A stretch of 64,000 bases of DNA from the NCBI GenBank assembly GCA_024516035.1, contig CM044967.1:20798423-20862422 (forward strand), given 5' to 3'. Positions 1 through 24,748 of this stretch are shown here, piece after piece; positions within the stretch are counted from its first letter, which is position 1; each line of letters opens with the position of its first letter. Source of the stretch: Bactericera cockerelli. Its lineage: Eukaryota > Arthropoda > Insecta > Hemiptera > Triozidae. A program made the position numbers and the translations under genes. The notes beneath the pieces are model-generated. The model was not told where the DNA came from. It did no database searches and was given only the letters and a program-made list of their open reading frames with translations.

Positions 1-267
1 ATTGGACAAAATCGAGAACTTAAGTCACGACTTAGCATCGGTTTTCCACATCTAAGACAATACACAAACTCCAGAATTAGCTCCACAGAGGTTATATGAA
101 AACGTCTCTTGATTCCGCCCTTAATATCTCTAATGCACAGGATATAGCTAAAGTGTGTTGGTCACGGGTCACGGCTGTCTCTGCATTTGGTCATTCAATG
201 ACAGTTTCAGAGCATTATTAGAATTTGGGTCTTGTTATGTGAACAAACTTTGTGTTTTTAAACTCAG

Positions 268-12396
<12,129 letters not shown>

Positions 12397-14440
12397 TGAC
12401 TTTTGTCAAGTTTGTACAATACATTTTCATGTGTGACAGAATATCCTTAGAACCACAAGTTTTTGATGGTATAAGTAGTGCTTTATGTGAACTGTCACTT
12501 CAAGACAGGAGCTATCAGTTTAATATAAAGTGCCTCATTATTCTTGGTGTATATTCTTTGTTATACATCACTTGAGTGGAAGTCAATCTCCTCTTTGTGT
12601 TTAATTTTACACATGAGCTATATGTTTCTTTTACATTAAAAGTTTTTTATACAGATTATTTACTGATTACAAAGCATCATTTATTGTTATTTAACGAATA
12701 TTATTTTTATGTAATTTTAAATACACAAGCCATATCTATTCTGTTAGAAAAGTAGCTAGAACGTTTATTATGCTGTTCAATCAGAATTTTTTGGAAATCG
12801 ACGATAATCCAAGACAGCTTTCAATAGCAATTCTAGCATTATTATAGCTTTTTCTTAATAATAAAATAAATTGTAAAGCCAAATCAATTTTCGGTTAAAA
12901 TTTTAATTTTACTACAAATAATGGTTGTCTTCGTTGAGAAGTTCTAAAAGTGTACATAAAAATAATCTTATCATCGAAACAAACCAATTAAATTTTTTGA
13001 AACATGCCCTGCTATAAATTCAATTTTATACACTAGGTTTATTTTACCAAGCATTGTTTGCTATCTTACCATCAACAAGATAAATTACAAATACATAAGT
13101 TTCTTTAAAATTATCAAAAGCATCGTTGGAAATATGGAAAAGCAATGAAAAGAACCTCTAATTTTACAAAAGATTACTAATTGTATGGACTTAATTTTTT
13201 TAATCTACATATATTTATTTTATCATAATATACATATACAATTTTACTATACATATATTTTATTTATTTATTTATTTTTATGTATTCAATTCAATAAACT
13301 GAATGGTCACGTAATGGTAACTCTCTTTATCATGTTTATTTCTCGTATCATTCATCAAAGTCAATCAGACTCATGTCAATTCCCTGTCCCTTCCATATAA
13401 TTTTTTTACATAAGGAAACAGTTTTATCCACAGGAAAAAAGTTTCATTCAATAAGTAAATACTTTTTCTGAATGGATCAGTTGTATAATATTTATTCAGA
13501 AGAAAAAAGTTAATGACTGAATAGACATGAAAGAATAAGGAAGGGGAAGTTGTTAACCTTTTCTGTTTAATATTATACAGAGTTACCACAAAATTTCGTT
13601 GAGTTAATCAAAAATAAATTACTCAATCGGATTTTAGGAAGAATGAAAAAAATGCAATAGTCATTTCTCTACTTTTTTCGTGATCTAAATCCAAAGTTCC
13701 ATAAACATCTAGATCCTGGAATCTTATTTTTATGTTTTTTTTTTTGTGTTTTATGGATTATATTCTACTGCCTCTCGCAATAAAAATAATACATTAAATG
13801 AATAGGTTTTAGAAACCTTCAATATTTGGAGATAATATGTAACTATAAAATTTTACTATTCATGTATTAATATTTCTACAACTGACATTTTTCAGTATTT
13901 TTCTCCATCTTCTTCCTATCGCCCTCCCCCTATTTCACCCTCACTTGTCAGTCTTGTACAGTTTTCAAAAGGTGTGTGGTGCTTTTTGTCATTATAATAT
14001 ACTAATATTTACAATAGCATACCAAATTCAAAATTTCCCTATTTCTTACAAATAAAATCAAAATTTATTCGATAAGTGGCTTGTAAAATACTGTTGAAAC
14101 AGTGATGAAATTATCTACATACTGTCAAAAAATTAAATCGTCATGTATATCCAATAATGAAATTTTCAATATTTTGTTTCTTATTTTTAATGTTTATAAT
14201 ATTTTCTCCTGTCTTGTTTGTTTCAAAATTTACCTCTCCTTTTTAAGAATCGATATATTTTTTTCTTGTGTAACCCAAAGAAAAATGAATTTCTGTTCTA
14301 TGTATATTCTCTATTTGATATTTCACAGCATTTCAGTGAGGTATATAGTACATAAATTTTCTATGATAGTAAACACTTTTCTAAACTGTTTTGGTTAATG
14401 TAACAATAAGATCCCTAAATGTATTTTATTATCAATAAAT
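12397..14440 (+). other. Actn: Probable Actn 3' UTR and flank
   Basis: AT-rich, no coding signal. Possible poly(A) signals AATAAA lie near 12862-12870 (aataaaataaa), 13778 and 14433. Which is used cannot be told. Confidence 0.4.
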
Positions 14441-15414
14441 ATATTTATTATATCGAAGAAAAATTGTTTTTTCTGTACATTTATTTGTTGAAGTGATGTC
14501 AACAAATGTTTTCCCAAAAATGGATTCTCACACCTGAGTTACAAAACCCGAGCTAAATACCTGAAGAACTCATGTGTATTCAAGCATTTAAAGTGAAGTG
14601 ATTTTTTTGGTAGACAAGTAATGTAAGCAAACTAAAAATGACAACTTTAAGTATTACTTGAACATTTAAGAATTCACCTTACAGCACAAGTAATCTAAAA
14701 TTTGTATCGTAGAAAATATTCAAGTATATGTATTCATCATTAATTTTTGGAATCATTAGTCCTATGAGCCTCTAGAGAACAAATGTGTACCTACCTACCT
14801 TCTTCTGAGGGATCATTGGACCATACCATAGTTTAAAACATCACATCATAAGACAACGGTATGTAAAAGTACTTGGGGCGAAATTAAAAGATGTTTTTGA
14901 AATACCTGTGTGGCGCTAAGTCTCGGATTGCGTACTCTCTAAGATGGGGAAATCGATGCTAAACAATGACTTAAGTTATCGATTTGGTCTATTATTATAC
15001 TCTTATATTTTGGATCTTCTTGAAACCAGTTTAATATGCTAACTCCAAAATGTTTAGAAGAAAGCTTAAATATTTGCAAAAAATAATAAGATCATTTGGA
15101 ATTATTCTCAATTTGTTAGAAATCTCATCAGCTACACTGAACCTTACTCAACCTGAGCTGGGTAGAAAATGTCAATCTTACGTTTCTTTAAGTGTCACAT
15201 TTTATCCCAACCCGATCGATGGTTGGTAACAGATTTTTTTGTTGTTTGAAATCACAGAAAACAGTTAGATACAGCTATTATTAAAGATAAATAAATGAGT
15301 GTTTTTTTTTTGTTATAACAATTTTAGTGGGTAGCGCAGAGTTATAAGACTGTTTCCTTTCTTGTATATTCTCGTGTATTATTTGCCCATACTGGTCGCT
15401 GCTCACATTAAAAC

Positions 15415-15554
15415 AGCTACTCATTTTTCCTCATGAGGTATGAGTGGACCCAGACATCCAAATACAGAGCAGGAAAAAATCTTACCTTGCTGGGGATAGA
15501 ACCTAGGTCACCGTGCGTGCAAGCCTAGTGTGCTATCCATTCGGCGATGGTGAC
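15415..15554 (-). repeat. tRNA-derived SINE, family B (inverted)
   Basis: Begins agctactcatttttcctc and atgaggtatgagtgg, ends with a reversed tRNA-like part (gggatagaacctaggtcacc, cattcggcgatggtgac). Copies near 27351, 45915 and 51471. Confidence 0.7.
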
Positions 15555-16154
15555 TTACGTCAGCTATACCTACACTCCGAAAATTGGAAATTAGTTAACT
15601 CCAACTTTTGCAAGGAATAATTAAATATAAGTAAGCTAGAGTAAGTGGTACGTTGAACACACAAGCACGAAGCCTCGTGATGCTGCCCTAACCCAGGCTG
15701 AGTGTGCTTAATGTGAATGATTTTTACTTTCCTTATTTTTTTCAATTCCCAAATGGATGGTAAAACCCCTCTGATTCGAATCGCTGGTGAGCCAAAAAAA
15801 GAAGTAGGAGCGAAATTATTAGACAAAATGGGATGCATAATATTCATATGTTCAGGTCATTTCTAACATTTTCCCATTCTAAACACGGTGTTTTAATGTC
15901 ACCATACATAGGTTTCTTGTTTACATTGATGATTCATTTCTGTTAATCACCTGTAAAAAGGCATACGGTCGTCAGTCTATAATGAGGCCAGAGTCACATG
16001 AGTTGTAGGAGTCAACAAATGACTTCGATTCCCTTGAAAACTGAAACAATCAGCATAGTTTTTAATTTTATTACAGTGTTCCATTCAGCTTCTCCTGCTT
16101 TCATCAATGTAAGTTTTTTTTTTTTTTTACTTTTTATATAAACTAACCCCTCTC

Positions 16155-16575
16155 ATTTTACTTCCGAGAAATCTCTAATATTAGAAATCAGAAGTATTGT
16201 GTTTTGACATTTTCATGTCTTTGCTCTGGCACATAACCAAAATTATGTGACGAAATTATGTAACGAAATTATGTAACGATATTATGTAACGATATTATGT
16301 AACGAAATTATGTAACGATATTATGTAACGAAATTATGTAACGATATTATGTAACGATATTATGTAACGCAATATTGAATTGTAAAGGGAGAGAAGAGGG
16401 AAAGTGTGTGTCATGCGCACAATGGCGAAGTATTGAATTGTAGAGGGAGAGAAGAGAGAAGGTATGTGTCATGCGCACAATACGAAATTTGGTCAGTTGG
16501 GTTTTGGACTTTGAAATCCTTGAATAGTAAAGATGAAAATGTCCCAATGGTTGCAGACTCGTATGCAAGCGTTTT
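16155..16575. repeat. attatgtaacg tandem repeat element, copy 1
   Basis: A head (gacattttcatgtctttgct) is followed by about ten 14-bp units of the type attatgtaacgaaa or attatgtaacgata (about 16240-16372). Then comes a doubled segment with gtatgtgtcatgcgcacaa and a tail ending ggttgcagactcgtatgca. Confidence 0.8.
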
Positions 16576-17148
16576 TTTTTTGTATTCCTGTGTGATGATG
16601 ACATTCAAATTATTTCAAAATACAAGTGGTTTATCGTACACTTAACACATACCGAGGGCTAAAAATGAGCTAATTTCAAAAATGGTAATTTAATATTTTT
16701 CCCTCTTCTGTTAAAAATATTAACATAATACCTAATAAGTACAAAATACATTTTTTATGTTAGACCACCAACGACCCTAAAACTTCCCTTTTTTGGTCAT
16801 TTATAACTATATCACACAATTATCAAAAAAGATCAGCCCCACCGATAAAATATCCATTTAAAATATAATACACCTAAATAAACAATATTTTTTGTTCTAT
16901 TAATTTCTTCCGCATTGAAACCTTTCGCTTATACAGAGTTGAGAAAAAGACTCCTTATTGGGAACCGCGTACAGGCATGATGCCTTGATAAATTGTCATA
17001 GGCCGAATCGGAGGATGAAATGATTTCAAAATCGTGTTGGAGGTCCTTCGGGGACTTATCAGCCAAAAGTTTCAAAAAATCTCAGGTGAGCTAACGATGG
17101 GAGTCGACTAATTCGCCAATTTCTTTGGTATATATATATTTTTTTTTT

Positions 17149-17415
17149 GACATTTTCATGTCTTTGCTCTGGCACATAACCAAAATTATGTAACGAAATT
17201 ATGTGACGAAATTATGTAACGAAATATTAAATTATAAAAAGAGAGAAGAGAAAAAGTATGTGTCATGCGCACAGTAACGAAATATTAAATTATAAAAAGA
17301 GAGAAGAGAAAAAGTATGTGTCATGCGCACAATACGAAATTTGGTCAGTTAAGTTTTAGACCTTGAATAGTAAAGATGAAAATGTCCCAATGGTTGCAGA
17401 CTCGTATGCAAGCGT
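17149..17415. repeat. attatgtaacg tandem repeat element, copy 2
   Basis: Same head, doubled segment and tail as copy 1, about 940 bp downstream in the same orientation, but with only about three 14-bp units. Confidence 0.8.
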
Positions 17416-18373
17416 TTTATGTGAATCTTCTTCGTGGAGAGAGAGAGAGGAGGGGGGGACTCCGTGAGAATTCGTCTGAGATTTGTGCCCAGGGATATAT
17501 TTTCTATAGGTACTGCGGACATTAAAATTAGCTCTTCAAGACTTTCATTGCATACACCATTGCAAATACGAGTTTACAAGTTCAATGCCCCCACCTCACG
17601 TCAAATCGGTAAGATTATTATAAATAATTTTACCATGTTTTTAACGTTAACTATATCGAGGACTTTTTACAATTTGAAAGTCGAAATAATAAAATAAAAC
17701 AACACAATAGTTTTGACAGTTGTGATAAGTCGAAGAAATTCAATTTGGCTCATACATAAAAAGTCCTCAACTGTATTTTATCTCTGTCTCAACTGAATCA
17801 ATTAATTGAATCTCATCTTTCATAATTAAGAGTACAAAATACTGTAATTTTTACATTCCAAAGTAATTTTTCTTATATGATTCCATTTTTTAATTTTAAT
17901 GACATTATAAACATTTTATAATTTGTAGACAATTTCTTTTATTTCTCAAGGTACGCCCCAAAGAATAAATATTAATTGAAAATTGTCATTGCTTATTTGA
18001 TTTCGTGAATAAATTAACGTCCTGTTATGGAGGGTAAGAATTTTACCTTCCAGTAGCTAATAATCGTACCAGCACCCATTAACCTCACAAAGTCTCTATT
18101 GGGCTGGATATGCCAACCTTAACTGAGTATCAAACTCATGATCTCTGGACCACGAGAAGAAGTTATAATCGTTACACCACGGAGTTTGGCATGCACAAGA
18201 TATTTTCTTTTCTTTGCGATGGGTGCGAGCGTTTAACAAATCAAAATACCTACGTTAAAGAAGAGGAAAGTCTTTGTTGATGAGACTTTGATTAGTATAA
18301 CCGTACGTTTTACCTATTTTGTGTTTAAAAAGACTCTGTAACCAATAAACCTTCAATGTTGTTCTATTTCTAG

Positions 18374-20278
18374 GCATCGGAGCTCACTCGCGCTGATCCA
18401 TTACTTTGTAATCAAACCACAACTCGAAAAATGTTTGTAACTAAAGACACTCGGCGCGAGTATGACTTCCTCTACAGTGACCAGAGCTGTGAGTTCCTCG
18501 CGAGAACGCGAGCTCCCTTCAGCAGAGAAATACAACTCAAGCATATTCTAGCCACATTCGATAGTGAGGATGGTGGAATGGTGTTAGATATTCCGAAACG
18601 GAATAGCACCGAATTAAGGGCACCTACTTTGCCAGAGAGTATTTTTGATGATTTTCAATTTGAAAGTATGGACAGTGGTGACAAGGAATGTGATTCTGAG
18701 ACACAAAAAAAAGGTATGTTCTCCTCATCCAGACATGCTTCAGCCAATCCAGTCAAAATGGGAAAAGGAAGAAGATACGATATTTTGAATGATATTCATA
18801 TTAAAACTGAACTTCACAATTCTACGGACAAAAGTGTGGATACAGATGCTCTGAAAAATGTGATGAATCTATTTGGCTCCAATGAAAGGTTGGTGGTAGC
18901 AAGTAACAAGTCAGTGGTGAGACATAAAGGAAAAGAGCCTACACTCCCTGCAGTGATCTTCGACAGTGAGCTGCAAGTATCTCACATTGAACAAAGTGAT
19001 GAGACGGAACCTCATTCAAGTTTTCAACCACAGCAAGTTAATAGTAAAGTGGAAAATTCAGATGCAACTGTCGATCGAACAGAAGAGGAAAGCAAGAAAA
19101 TAGATACGAAATCAGAAAGTAATATATTTGATATCTCATCTTTATTGAATCATAGAAAACCACCATTGACGCCACCAATTAGTAATGAGCATGATCTAAA
19201 AGACTTGAAAAGTCAATCTAAATCATCTACTGCAAACAAACTAAGATTCAATGAATATGGAATGGAAAAAATCATTAAAAATACCACACCCAATGAACTA
19301 AATATTCTTGAGAGGAGAACATCAACTAATAAAAAGAAAGGTGTACATACAATGCAACCGAAAACACATTCTATAAAGTTCAGATTAGAAAAAACATTAA
19401 AAAATAATGATTTCAAAGAAAGTAAGACAAAAGCTATTAAAGCAAAGAAACTAACGAGAAACGCAGATATACCCTCGACAAAACAAAGAGGTAGACCTCG
19501 AAAGACAACGGATGTTGTCATTTCTTTGAATATGAAAACAATACGTCAACAGCCAACTGGATTTCATAAAACTATAAAAAATATTGAGAAAAATACATAT
19601 ATTGATACAGAAACTGTCGAAGTTTCATCCATCCAATCCACTCAAGTGCAGAGTGATGAGGTACAAAATCAGAGAGTAAATATGAATGATGAATTCATTT
19701 TCAAAGAAAAAACACGATTTTCTCTGCAGGCTACAACTTTCTTTAGACATTCAACAAAGACCACAGTTGAACCAGAAGATGTAAACAGCTATAACAAGAA
19801 GAAAATGCCTAATGCTTCAGTGTTGTGTACACTTGATGACTCCGGCGAAACTGATGATCTTTCTGGTTTTACAGTCGAACCTATTCTCGATTCTAACATG
19901 TTCCACGATTTGGATGAATATATTGCCACTCGACGCAAAACTAAAACAACTACAGAGTCACTAAAATCACTCAAAAACATTGACGATAAATTACAGCACA
20001 TCAAGGAACTATGCAGCGAATACGGTAAAATGATTGTGACGAAAAAAGAATCTCGTAATAACGTTTCCTCTAATAATCCTGAGAAAATTAATAGAACAGG
20101 GGTCAATGGGGATGAGTCTGATTTCAACGAAACGAGCAAAGCTGAGGTGGAAGAGGTCCCCATCATAGATTTTCAAGACCCTTTTCAAATAATTGAGCAC
20201 AAGAGAAGACAAAGCCAGCACCCTTGGAATTTCAAAATTGGTTCCTGGAATGTGAATGGAATCCGAGCATGGTCTCAG
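18374..20278 (+). CDS. Rrp1: Rrp1 exon with N-terminal extension
   Basis: Acceptor tatttctag at 18373, donor gtgagt. One very long exon covering the Lys/Ser-rich extension and the first nuclease motif (KIGSWNVNGIRAWSQ). First Met at 18431; the upstream codons ASELTRADPLLCNQTTTRK are open. Confidence 0.92.
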
Positions 20279-23200
20279 GTGAGTGGATGACCCTCACTAG
20301 TCGTTTTCTGTTATTCGTCACGATTCAAAAGCAACATGACTGTAACAGTAGGTACTGCCAAGTCTTTTGATTAGTTTTCTCCAAAGGTTCATTGATGTTA
20401 TGATGATTTTTCAAATTTTCATTGAGTTTGGCAACCGACAGAGACAACAGACAAAGGGAAGCCCCGTAAAATATTGTAAAAAACCCCAATAATTACTGTT
20501 GAATTCAATTACTGTTGAGTGATTGTGGAAGTGGAAGAGGTATGAAATAACCCCGCCCTTGACCGACCTCAGTAGCTCGGTCAATAAGGCAGGGGAGTAG
20601 TAACCGGATGTTGAAGTCCCAAAATCAACAAAGATTTAGTAAAACGAGTTTGAGAAATGTGATATCACAAATCACGACGTGATTAACACAAATATGGTAA
20701 CTTTTTTAGCCCCACCTTTTAGTTTGGAAGTATTACGCACGTTATATATTTTCTTTTGCTTCTTATTTTTATTTTCAAATTTAGATCTATTCCTTTTATT
20801 TTCAAATTTATATCTATTCCTTTCTATTCTAATGTATGTATTTTACAGTAATAAACATTTATATTTTCTTCGTAATTATTAATTATGTCTTTAGTAATAA
20901 AATTAACTTTGTTCAATCTGTTCCCCTCAGAAGAACGGTTTCTCCTTCCTGCACGAGCATGACTTGGATGTGTTCTGCGTCCAGGAAGTGCGATGTCCGC
21001 AGGAGAAGCTTCCCTCCTGTCCACCGGGATATCACTCCTTCTGGTTCCCTGGTGAGTATTAGAATAGCTAATATTTCTGCTTGGAATTTAGAATATTAAA
21101 TCTGGATATGAGAGAACAATTTTCAGGTAAACTTTATCCGACCTCCGTGACTAAGTGCATTAGTTGCTGACCGAGTTTTTCCGTTTCCGGAATGGCATGG
21201 ATGTAAAGGTGAAGGTGCCCTGAAGTAATGTGAAAACGGTTTCAGTGCACAACTACTTTTAAATTAAAAAGAGAAAATAACCTCTTTATAAGAGAAAAAA
21301 ATCCTGGTTCCTTGAGTTCTCTTATCAAATTTTGACTGAAATTTACTTATTTATTTTTGAAATTTTATGGTCAATTTTAAATGTAAAAATAGATGACAAG
21401 CAATATAGTCAAAGATTAATTCATAAAGATGGATGGGTAAAATAGAGTGTATCATGATTTTATTATTATTTTTCAGAAAATTGATCATTAGCATAGCGAG
21501 CTTGAATAATATTGTGAATCTGACCATGCTCTTGTGATTAACTCAAATATGATAACCCTTATTTCGACTATGTAGTAGTATATATTTTTTTTTTTTTTGA
21601 ATTATAATATGCCAAAGTGGTAGCTTGAAGACTATAGAGTTTGAATCCCACTTATGAATTAATTTTTAATCATTTATTGATAGCATGATAGTATAATGGC
21701 ATGCTATAGTATAATTATAAAGGACAAGTCAGTATAAATAAGGTCTGTTATTTAAAACTCATTTTGAACGACCATGGAAAAATAATGATAAAAGATTTTT
21801 ATACTGTTGGTATAATGGTCTTGCGCTGACAGTCTAAATAAAGCACTATTCTTAAACTGCCCAAGTTGGACTAAAAAGTCACGTTATTCAAGTAATTTTC
21901 TTTCTTCTTATTTTTTCGTCAATATGAGGTCAAAGTCTCAAGTCTACGAGGAAAAAATCATGCATTGGGTGGGATCCTATGTTACAGATGCCAACTTTAT
22001 GAGGATCATCAGACTAGAGTCTAATTAATTATTTTCAAAGCTTTATTTATTGAATGAAATTTTATTGATAAGAGGCGTGATTATTGCCTGAGGCAATCTC
22101 TGATATTAATATTCGCTGACTGGAGTATTCTTAATATTCGCTGACTGGAGAAAATAATATGAGACAAGACCATTATTTAACTCTTCATTTTCGCTGACCA
22201 GGCTCTGCTGTGTCCTAGGAACGAAGCAAGGATACGCAGGAGTGGCTGTTCTCTCCAAACGGAAACCTCTAAGTGTGGCTGAAGGATTTCTCTCGGATCA
22301 CGAGGAAGACATTGACGACGGAAGAGTCCTGACTGTTGAATTCGAGCAGTTCTATTTGACAAATGTGTGTAAGTATCATAATATTAATTTTGTAGTTTGT
22401 AAGAGTTTCTTTTTGAGGAAAAAAAGTGCTTTAATTTTGTTGACAAAAAATATATATAAAAAAATATTGCTGATATCTTTTCTAGTCGACTTTGAACTTT
22501 TCTATTCATTATGTGCCCAATAATTAATTAATATTTTTTTATAATTATATTTTTTACTAGTCTTCCTTGAACGGTGCCATTTTCTTTTTATAATGATCAT
22601 GACCTATCATGATATGACCATGCAGTTGAAAGTGACGTAAGAATATACGAGGTTTGGCTATTAAGTTCGTAGACGCGAGCCGCCACGCAAAAGCTGTCCA
22701 TGCTAGGAAGATATGATGAACATATTTAGACAGCTTCAAGTCTTGTGTTTTCATTGATAGCTGTCACATGTCTGTACTGTAATTAGTTCTGTTGTGACAG
22801 CCCGACGCGCAAGACACCTTTTTTAATTTTGCCGGAATTATGATTGATACAAACGTTGAGCAACGAGTGATTTTTGAATTTTACGTAAAACATGCTGGTG
22901 AAACATTTTCTTTGTTAAAGACAGTGTACCAGGAGTCATGTTTGAAAAGATCAACGCTTTATAAGTGGTTTAAACGGTTTCAAGATGGTCAGGAAGATGT
23001 TGAGGACGATCCACGTCCTGGTCGCCCCCAAAGCTCAAAAACTGACGAAAACATTGAAAAAATTGGTGTTATGATTCGTTCTGACCGTAGATTAACTCTT
23101 AGACTAATGGCTGATTCACTTAAAATTAATAAAGAATGTGTGAGACAAATTTTGCACGAAAATTTCAACATGACAAAATTTTGCGCAAAAATGGTGCCAT

Positions 23201-24442
23201 TTGCCAGCCCACAGTGCCTTCTCCGTGAAGACGTTCCTGGCCAAGTACAACATCCCAGTGTTGGAACACCCTCCTTACTTACCCGACCTGGCCTCGTGCG
23301 ACTTTTACTTATTCCCAAAAATCAAATCTGCCCTGAAAGGTACCAGATTTGACAGCGTAGATGCCGTTAAGAAAAAACCGGCAAAAGTCTTGAAAGGCCT
23401 CACACAAAAGACCTCCACCACTGTATCGATCAATGGAAAATTTGCTTAGAACGTTGTAGGGATAGAGGAGGGGAGTACATTGAAGGGGATAACTACTAAA
23501 GTTGGGTAAGTTAAACACACATCGTTTTATGGGAAGAGTCTACGAACTTAATATCCAAACCTCGTATATGGTAGTCACCGATTTTTATTATAAATTTCGC
23601 TCTTTACGTATAAATTTCAGATGCCCCAGCTTCAAAACAAGATCTCTCTATGCTGCCTCTGAAACTGAAATGGAACGCTTTACTCAGGAATCATGTCGTG
23701 AAACTCAATGAAACTAAACCTGTAGTGGTGGCGGGTGACTTAAACGTAGCTCATCAACCAATAGGTAAGGCACTTGTGGTACAAGGGGAATGTAAAGGGG
23801 GCTTGTTCCCCCTTTAGAAAAGCCATGAATTACATAAGATCTGATTGACCGCTGGTGTTGGGCACTTTTGAATCTTACCTCGGCCGTAAGAGTTTTTTTA
23901 GGTGGACACTTAGGTTCAAAAGTATAAACAAGGTATATATTCTACAAGACTAATAGCCAGCATTTATAAGAGTTGAATATTTTTAACATCACTTTTAGAG
24001 TTGAGAAAAACCATGTTTTTATAACACATCTAGTAGATCTTACAAGTATCAGACTTGTATGTTATTCTAGAAAAACTGTTATCAACGAGTGAATCGATCA
24101 ATTAGTGAGTTGATTTTGCTTTTATTAATATAGATTGTTTATTTTTCAGACGTGGCTCTCCCTCTAACAAACTCGGGCAGAAGCGGGTTCACAGCACAGG
24201 AGAGGGATGACTTCTCTCAACTTCTTGCTGTGGGTTTCATTGACACATATCGTCACCTATACCCCGACCGTCACAGCTTTACCTATTGGCCGTACTATGA
24301 GAGACCTGCCAAACCAAATGGGTGGAGGCTAGACTACTTTCTCATTTCTTCTCAATTGCAATCGCGCCTGAGTGATCAGGAAATCCACTGTGACAAGGAA
24401 GGAAGTGATCATTCGCCTCTGATATTGTATTTGAAAATCTAG
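18374..24442 (+). CDS. Rrp1: AP endonuclease (exonuclease III family) with long N-terminal extension
   Basis: Class II AP endonuclease cutting DNA 5' of abasic sites in nuclear base excision repair. Exons: 18374-20278, 20931-21051, 22219-22368, 23621-23764, 24150-24442; all phases agree. From the Met at 18431 the product is 851 aa, longer than the 679 aa I recall for Drosophila Rrp1. Residues 1 to about 600 are Ser/Lys/Thr-rich and low in complexity, with an AT-hook-like RGRPRK at 353-358. The catalytic part has WNVNGIRAW, FCVQEVRC (metal Glu), YAGVAVLSK, VAGDLNVAH (Asp/Asn), WRLDYFL and GSDHSPL (catalytic His), so it should be active. The frame is open for 19 codons upstream of the Met to the acceptor, so translation may start in an unseen exon. 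A poly(A) signal follows at 24743. Confidence 0.95.
20561..20704 (+). repeat. tRNA-derived SINE, family A
   Basis: Head cctcagtagctcggtcaata plus ttgaagtccc, then the family tail gagtttgag, gtgatatcacaa and gattaacacaaatatggtaa. Lies in Rrp1 intron 1. Confidence 0.75.
20931..21051 (+). CDS. Rrp1: Rrp1 exon 2
   Basis: Acceptor ttcccctcag, donor gtgagt. Encodes KNGFSFLHEHDLDVFCVQEV and then RCPQEKLPSCPPGYHSFWFP; the Glu of VQE is the metal ligand. Confidence 0.95.
22219..22368 (+). CDS. Rrp1: Rrp1 exon 3
   Basis: Acceptor tgtcctag, donor gtaagt. Encodes TKQGYAGVAVLSKRKPLSVA through EFEQFYLTNV. Phase 1 in, 1 out. Confidence 0.94.
22646..23566. mobile_element. Mariner element, internally deleted, with TA target duplication
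   Basis: Element 22648-23564 (917 bp) flanked by TA. Its terminal inverted repeats are about 29 bp (left CGAGGTTTGGCTATTAAG..., right CGAGGTTTGGATATTAAG... when complemented) and differ at about two positions. It lies in Rrp1 intron 3. Full mariners are about 1.3 kb. Confidence 0.92.
22840..23449 (+). pseudogene. Mariner transposase, deleted in the catalytic core
   Basis: The N-terminal part (22840 to about 23195) has the DNA-binding helix-turn-helix region and a GRPQSS linker motif. The C-terminal part (about 23200-23449) has PAHSAFSVKTFL and HPPYLPDLASCDFYLF. Between them roughly 150 residues with the first two catalytic Asp are gone, and the junction is out of frame. It cannot make active transposase. 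Confidence 0.9.
23621..23764 (+). CDS. Rrp1: Rrp1 exon 4
   Basis: Acceptor taaatttcag, donor gtaagg. Encodes APASKQDLSMLPLKLKWNAL through VVVAGDLNVAHQPI, with the Asp and Asn of the active site. Confidence 0.95.
24150..24442 (+). CDS. Rrp1: Rrp1 terminal exon
   Basis: Acceptor atttttcag. Encodes GFTAQERDDFSQLLAVGFID, RHLYPDRHSFTYWPYY, WRLDYFL and EGSDHSPLILYLKI, then TAG. Carries the catalytic Asp and His. Confidence 0.96.
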
Positions 24443-24742
24443 GACGAAAAGACCTCACAAAGTTCAAGTCAGATTCTTCCATTTTAAAGTATAACAATAA
24501 TAATACTCAAACACTACAGAACGACTATGGATTTTGCCTTTTAAAATTTTGTAAGTCCCCAGTGTTTCATAGAATTTCTATTAAACGCTATTATAAGTGA
24601 GAAAAAGTGTATCCTGTCAAGGTAAAGTTGTTGTAATGACATCTTTAATGTTACAGAGATGGTCTTTCACCAGGATTTTACCGGTTTCTCCAAGATCACA
24701 GAATGTAAAACTCAAGGTAGTGTAAGTAAAACTTAGTTTGTT

Positions 24743-24748
24743 AATAAA
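24743..24748 (+). terminator. Rrp1: Likely Rrp1 poly(A) signal
   Basis: First canonical AATAAA after the Rrp1 stop, about 300 nt downstream. Confidence 0.5.

Larger units (their letters stand above)
14461..18373. other. Intergenic region, no gene recognised
   Basis: Contains a family-B SINE (15415-15554) and two copies of an attatgtaacg-repeat element (16155-16575 and 17149-17415). The rest is AT-rich. An upstream exon of the AP endonuclease gene could be here but I could not identify one. Confidence 0.45.

Noticed and set aside
13185..14398. Small Phe/Tyr/Ile-rich proteins downstream of Actn
   Set aside because: Composition follows the AT-rich 3' UTR; no signals supporting translation.
16240..16372. 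CRISPR-like short regular repeats
   Set aside because: 14-bp units are contiguous with no unique spacers, in a eukaryotic genome; it is a tandem repeat.
17434..17697. 87-aa plus-strand frame as an upstream exon of Rrp1
   Set aside because: Begins in a GA-rich simple repeat, no convincing donor, no similarity I recognise.
22840..23352. Functional 170-aa mariner-derived host gene
   Set aside because: The frame is a transposase N-terminus joined out of frame to its C-terminus, with intact element ends; no sign of domestication.
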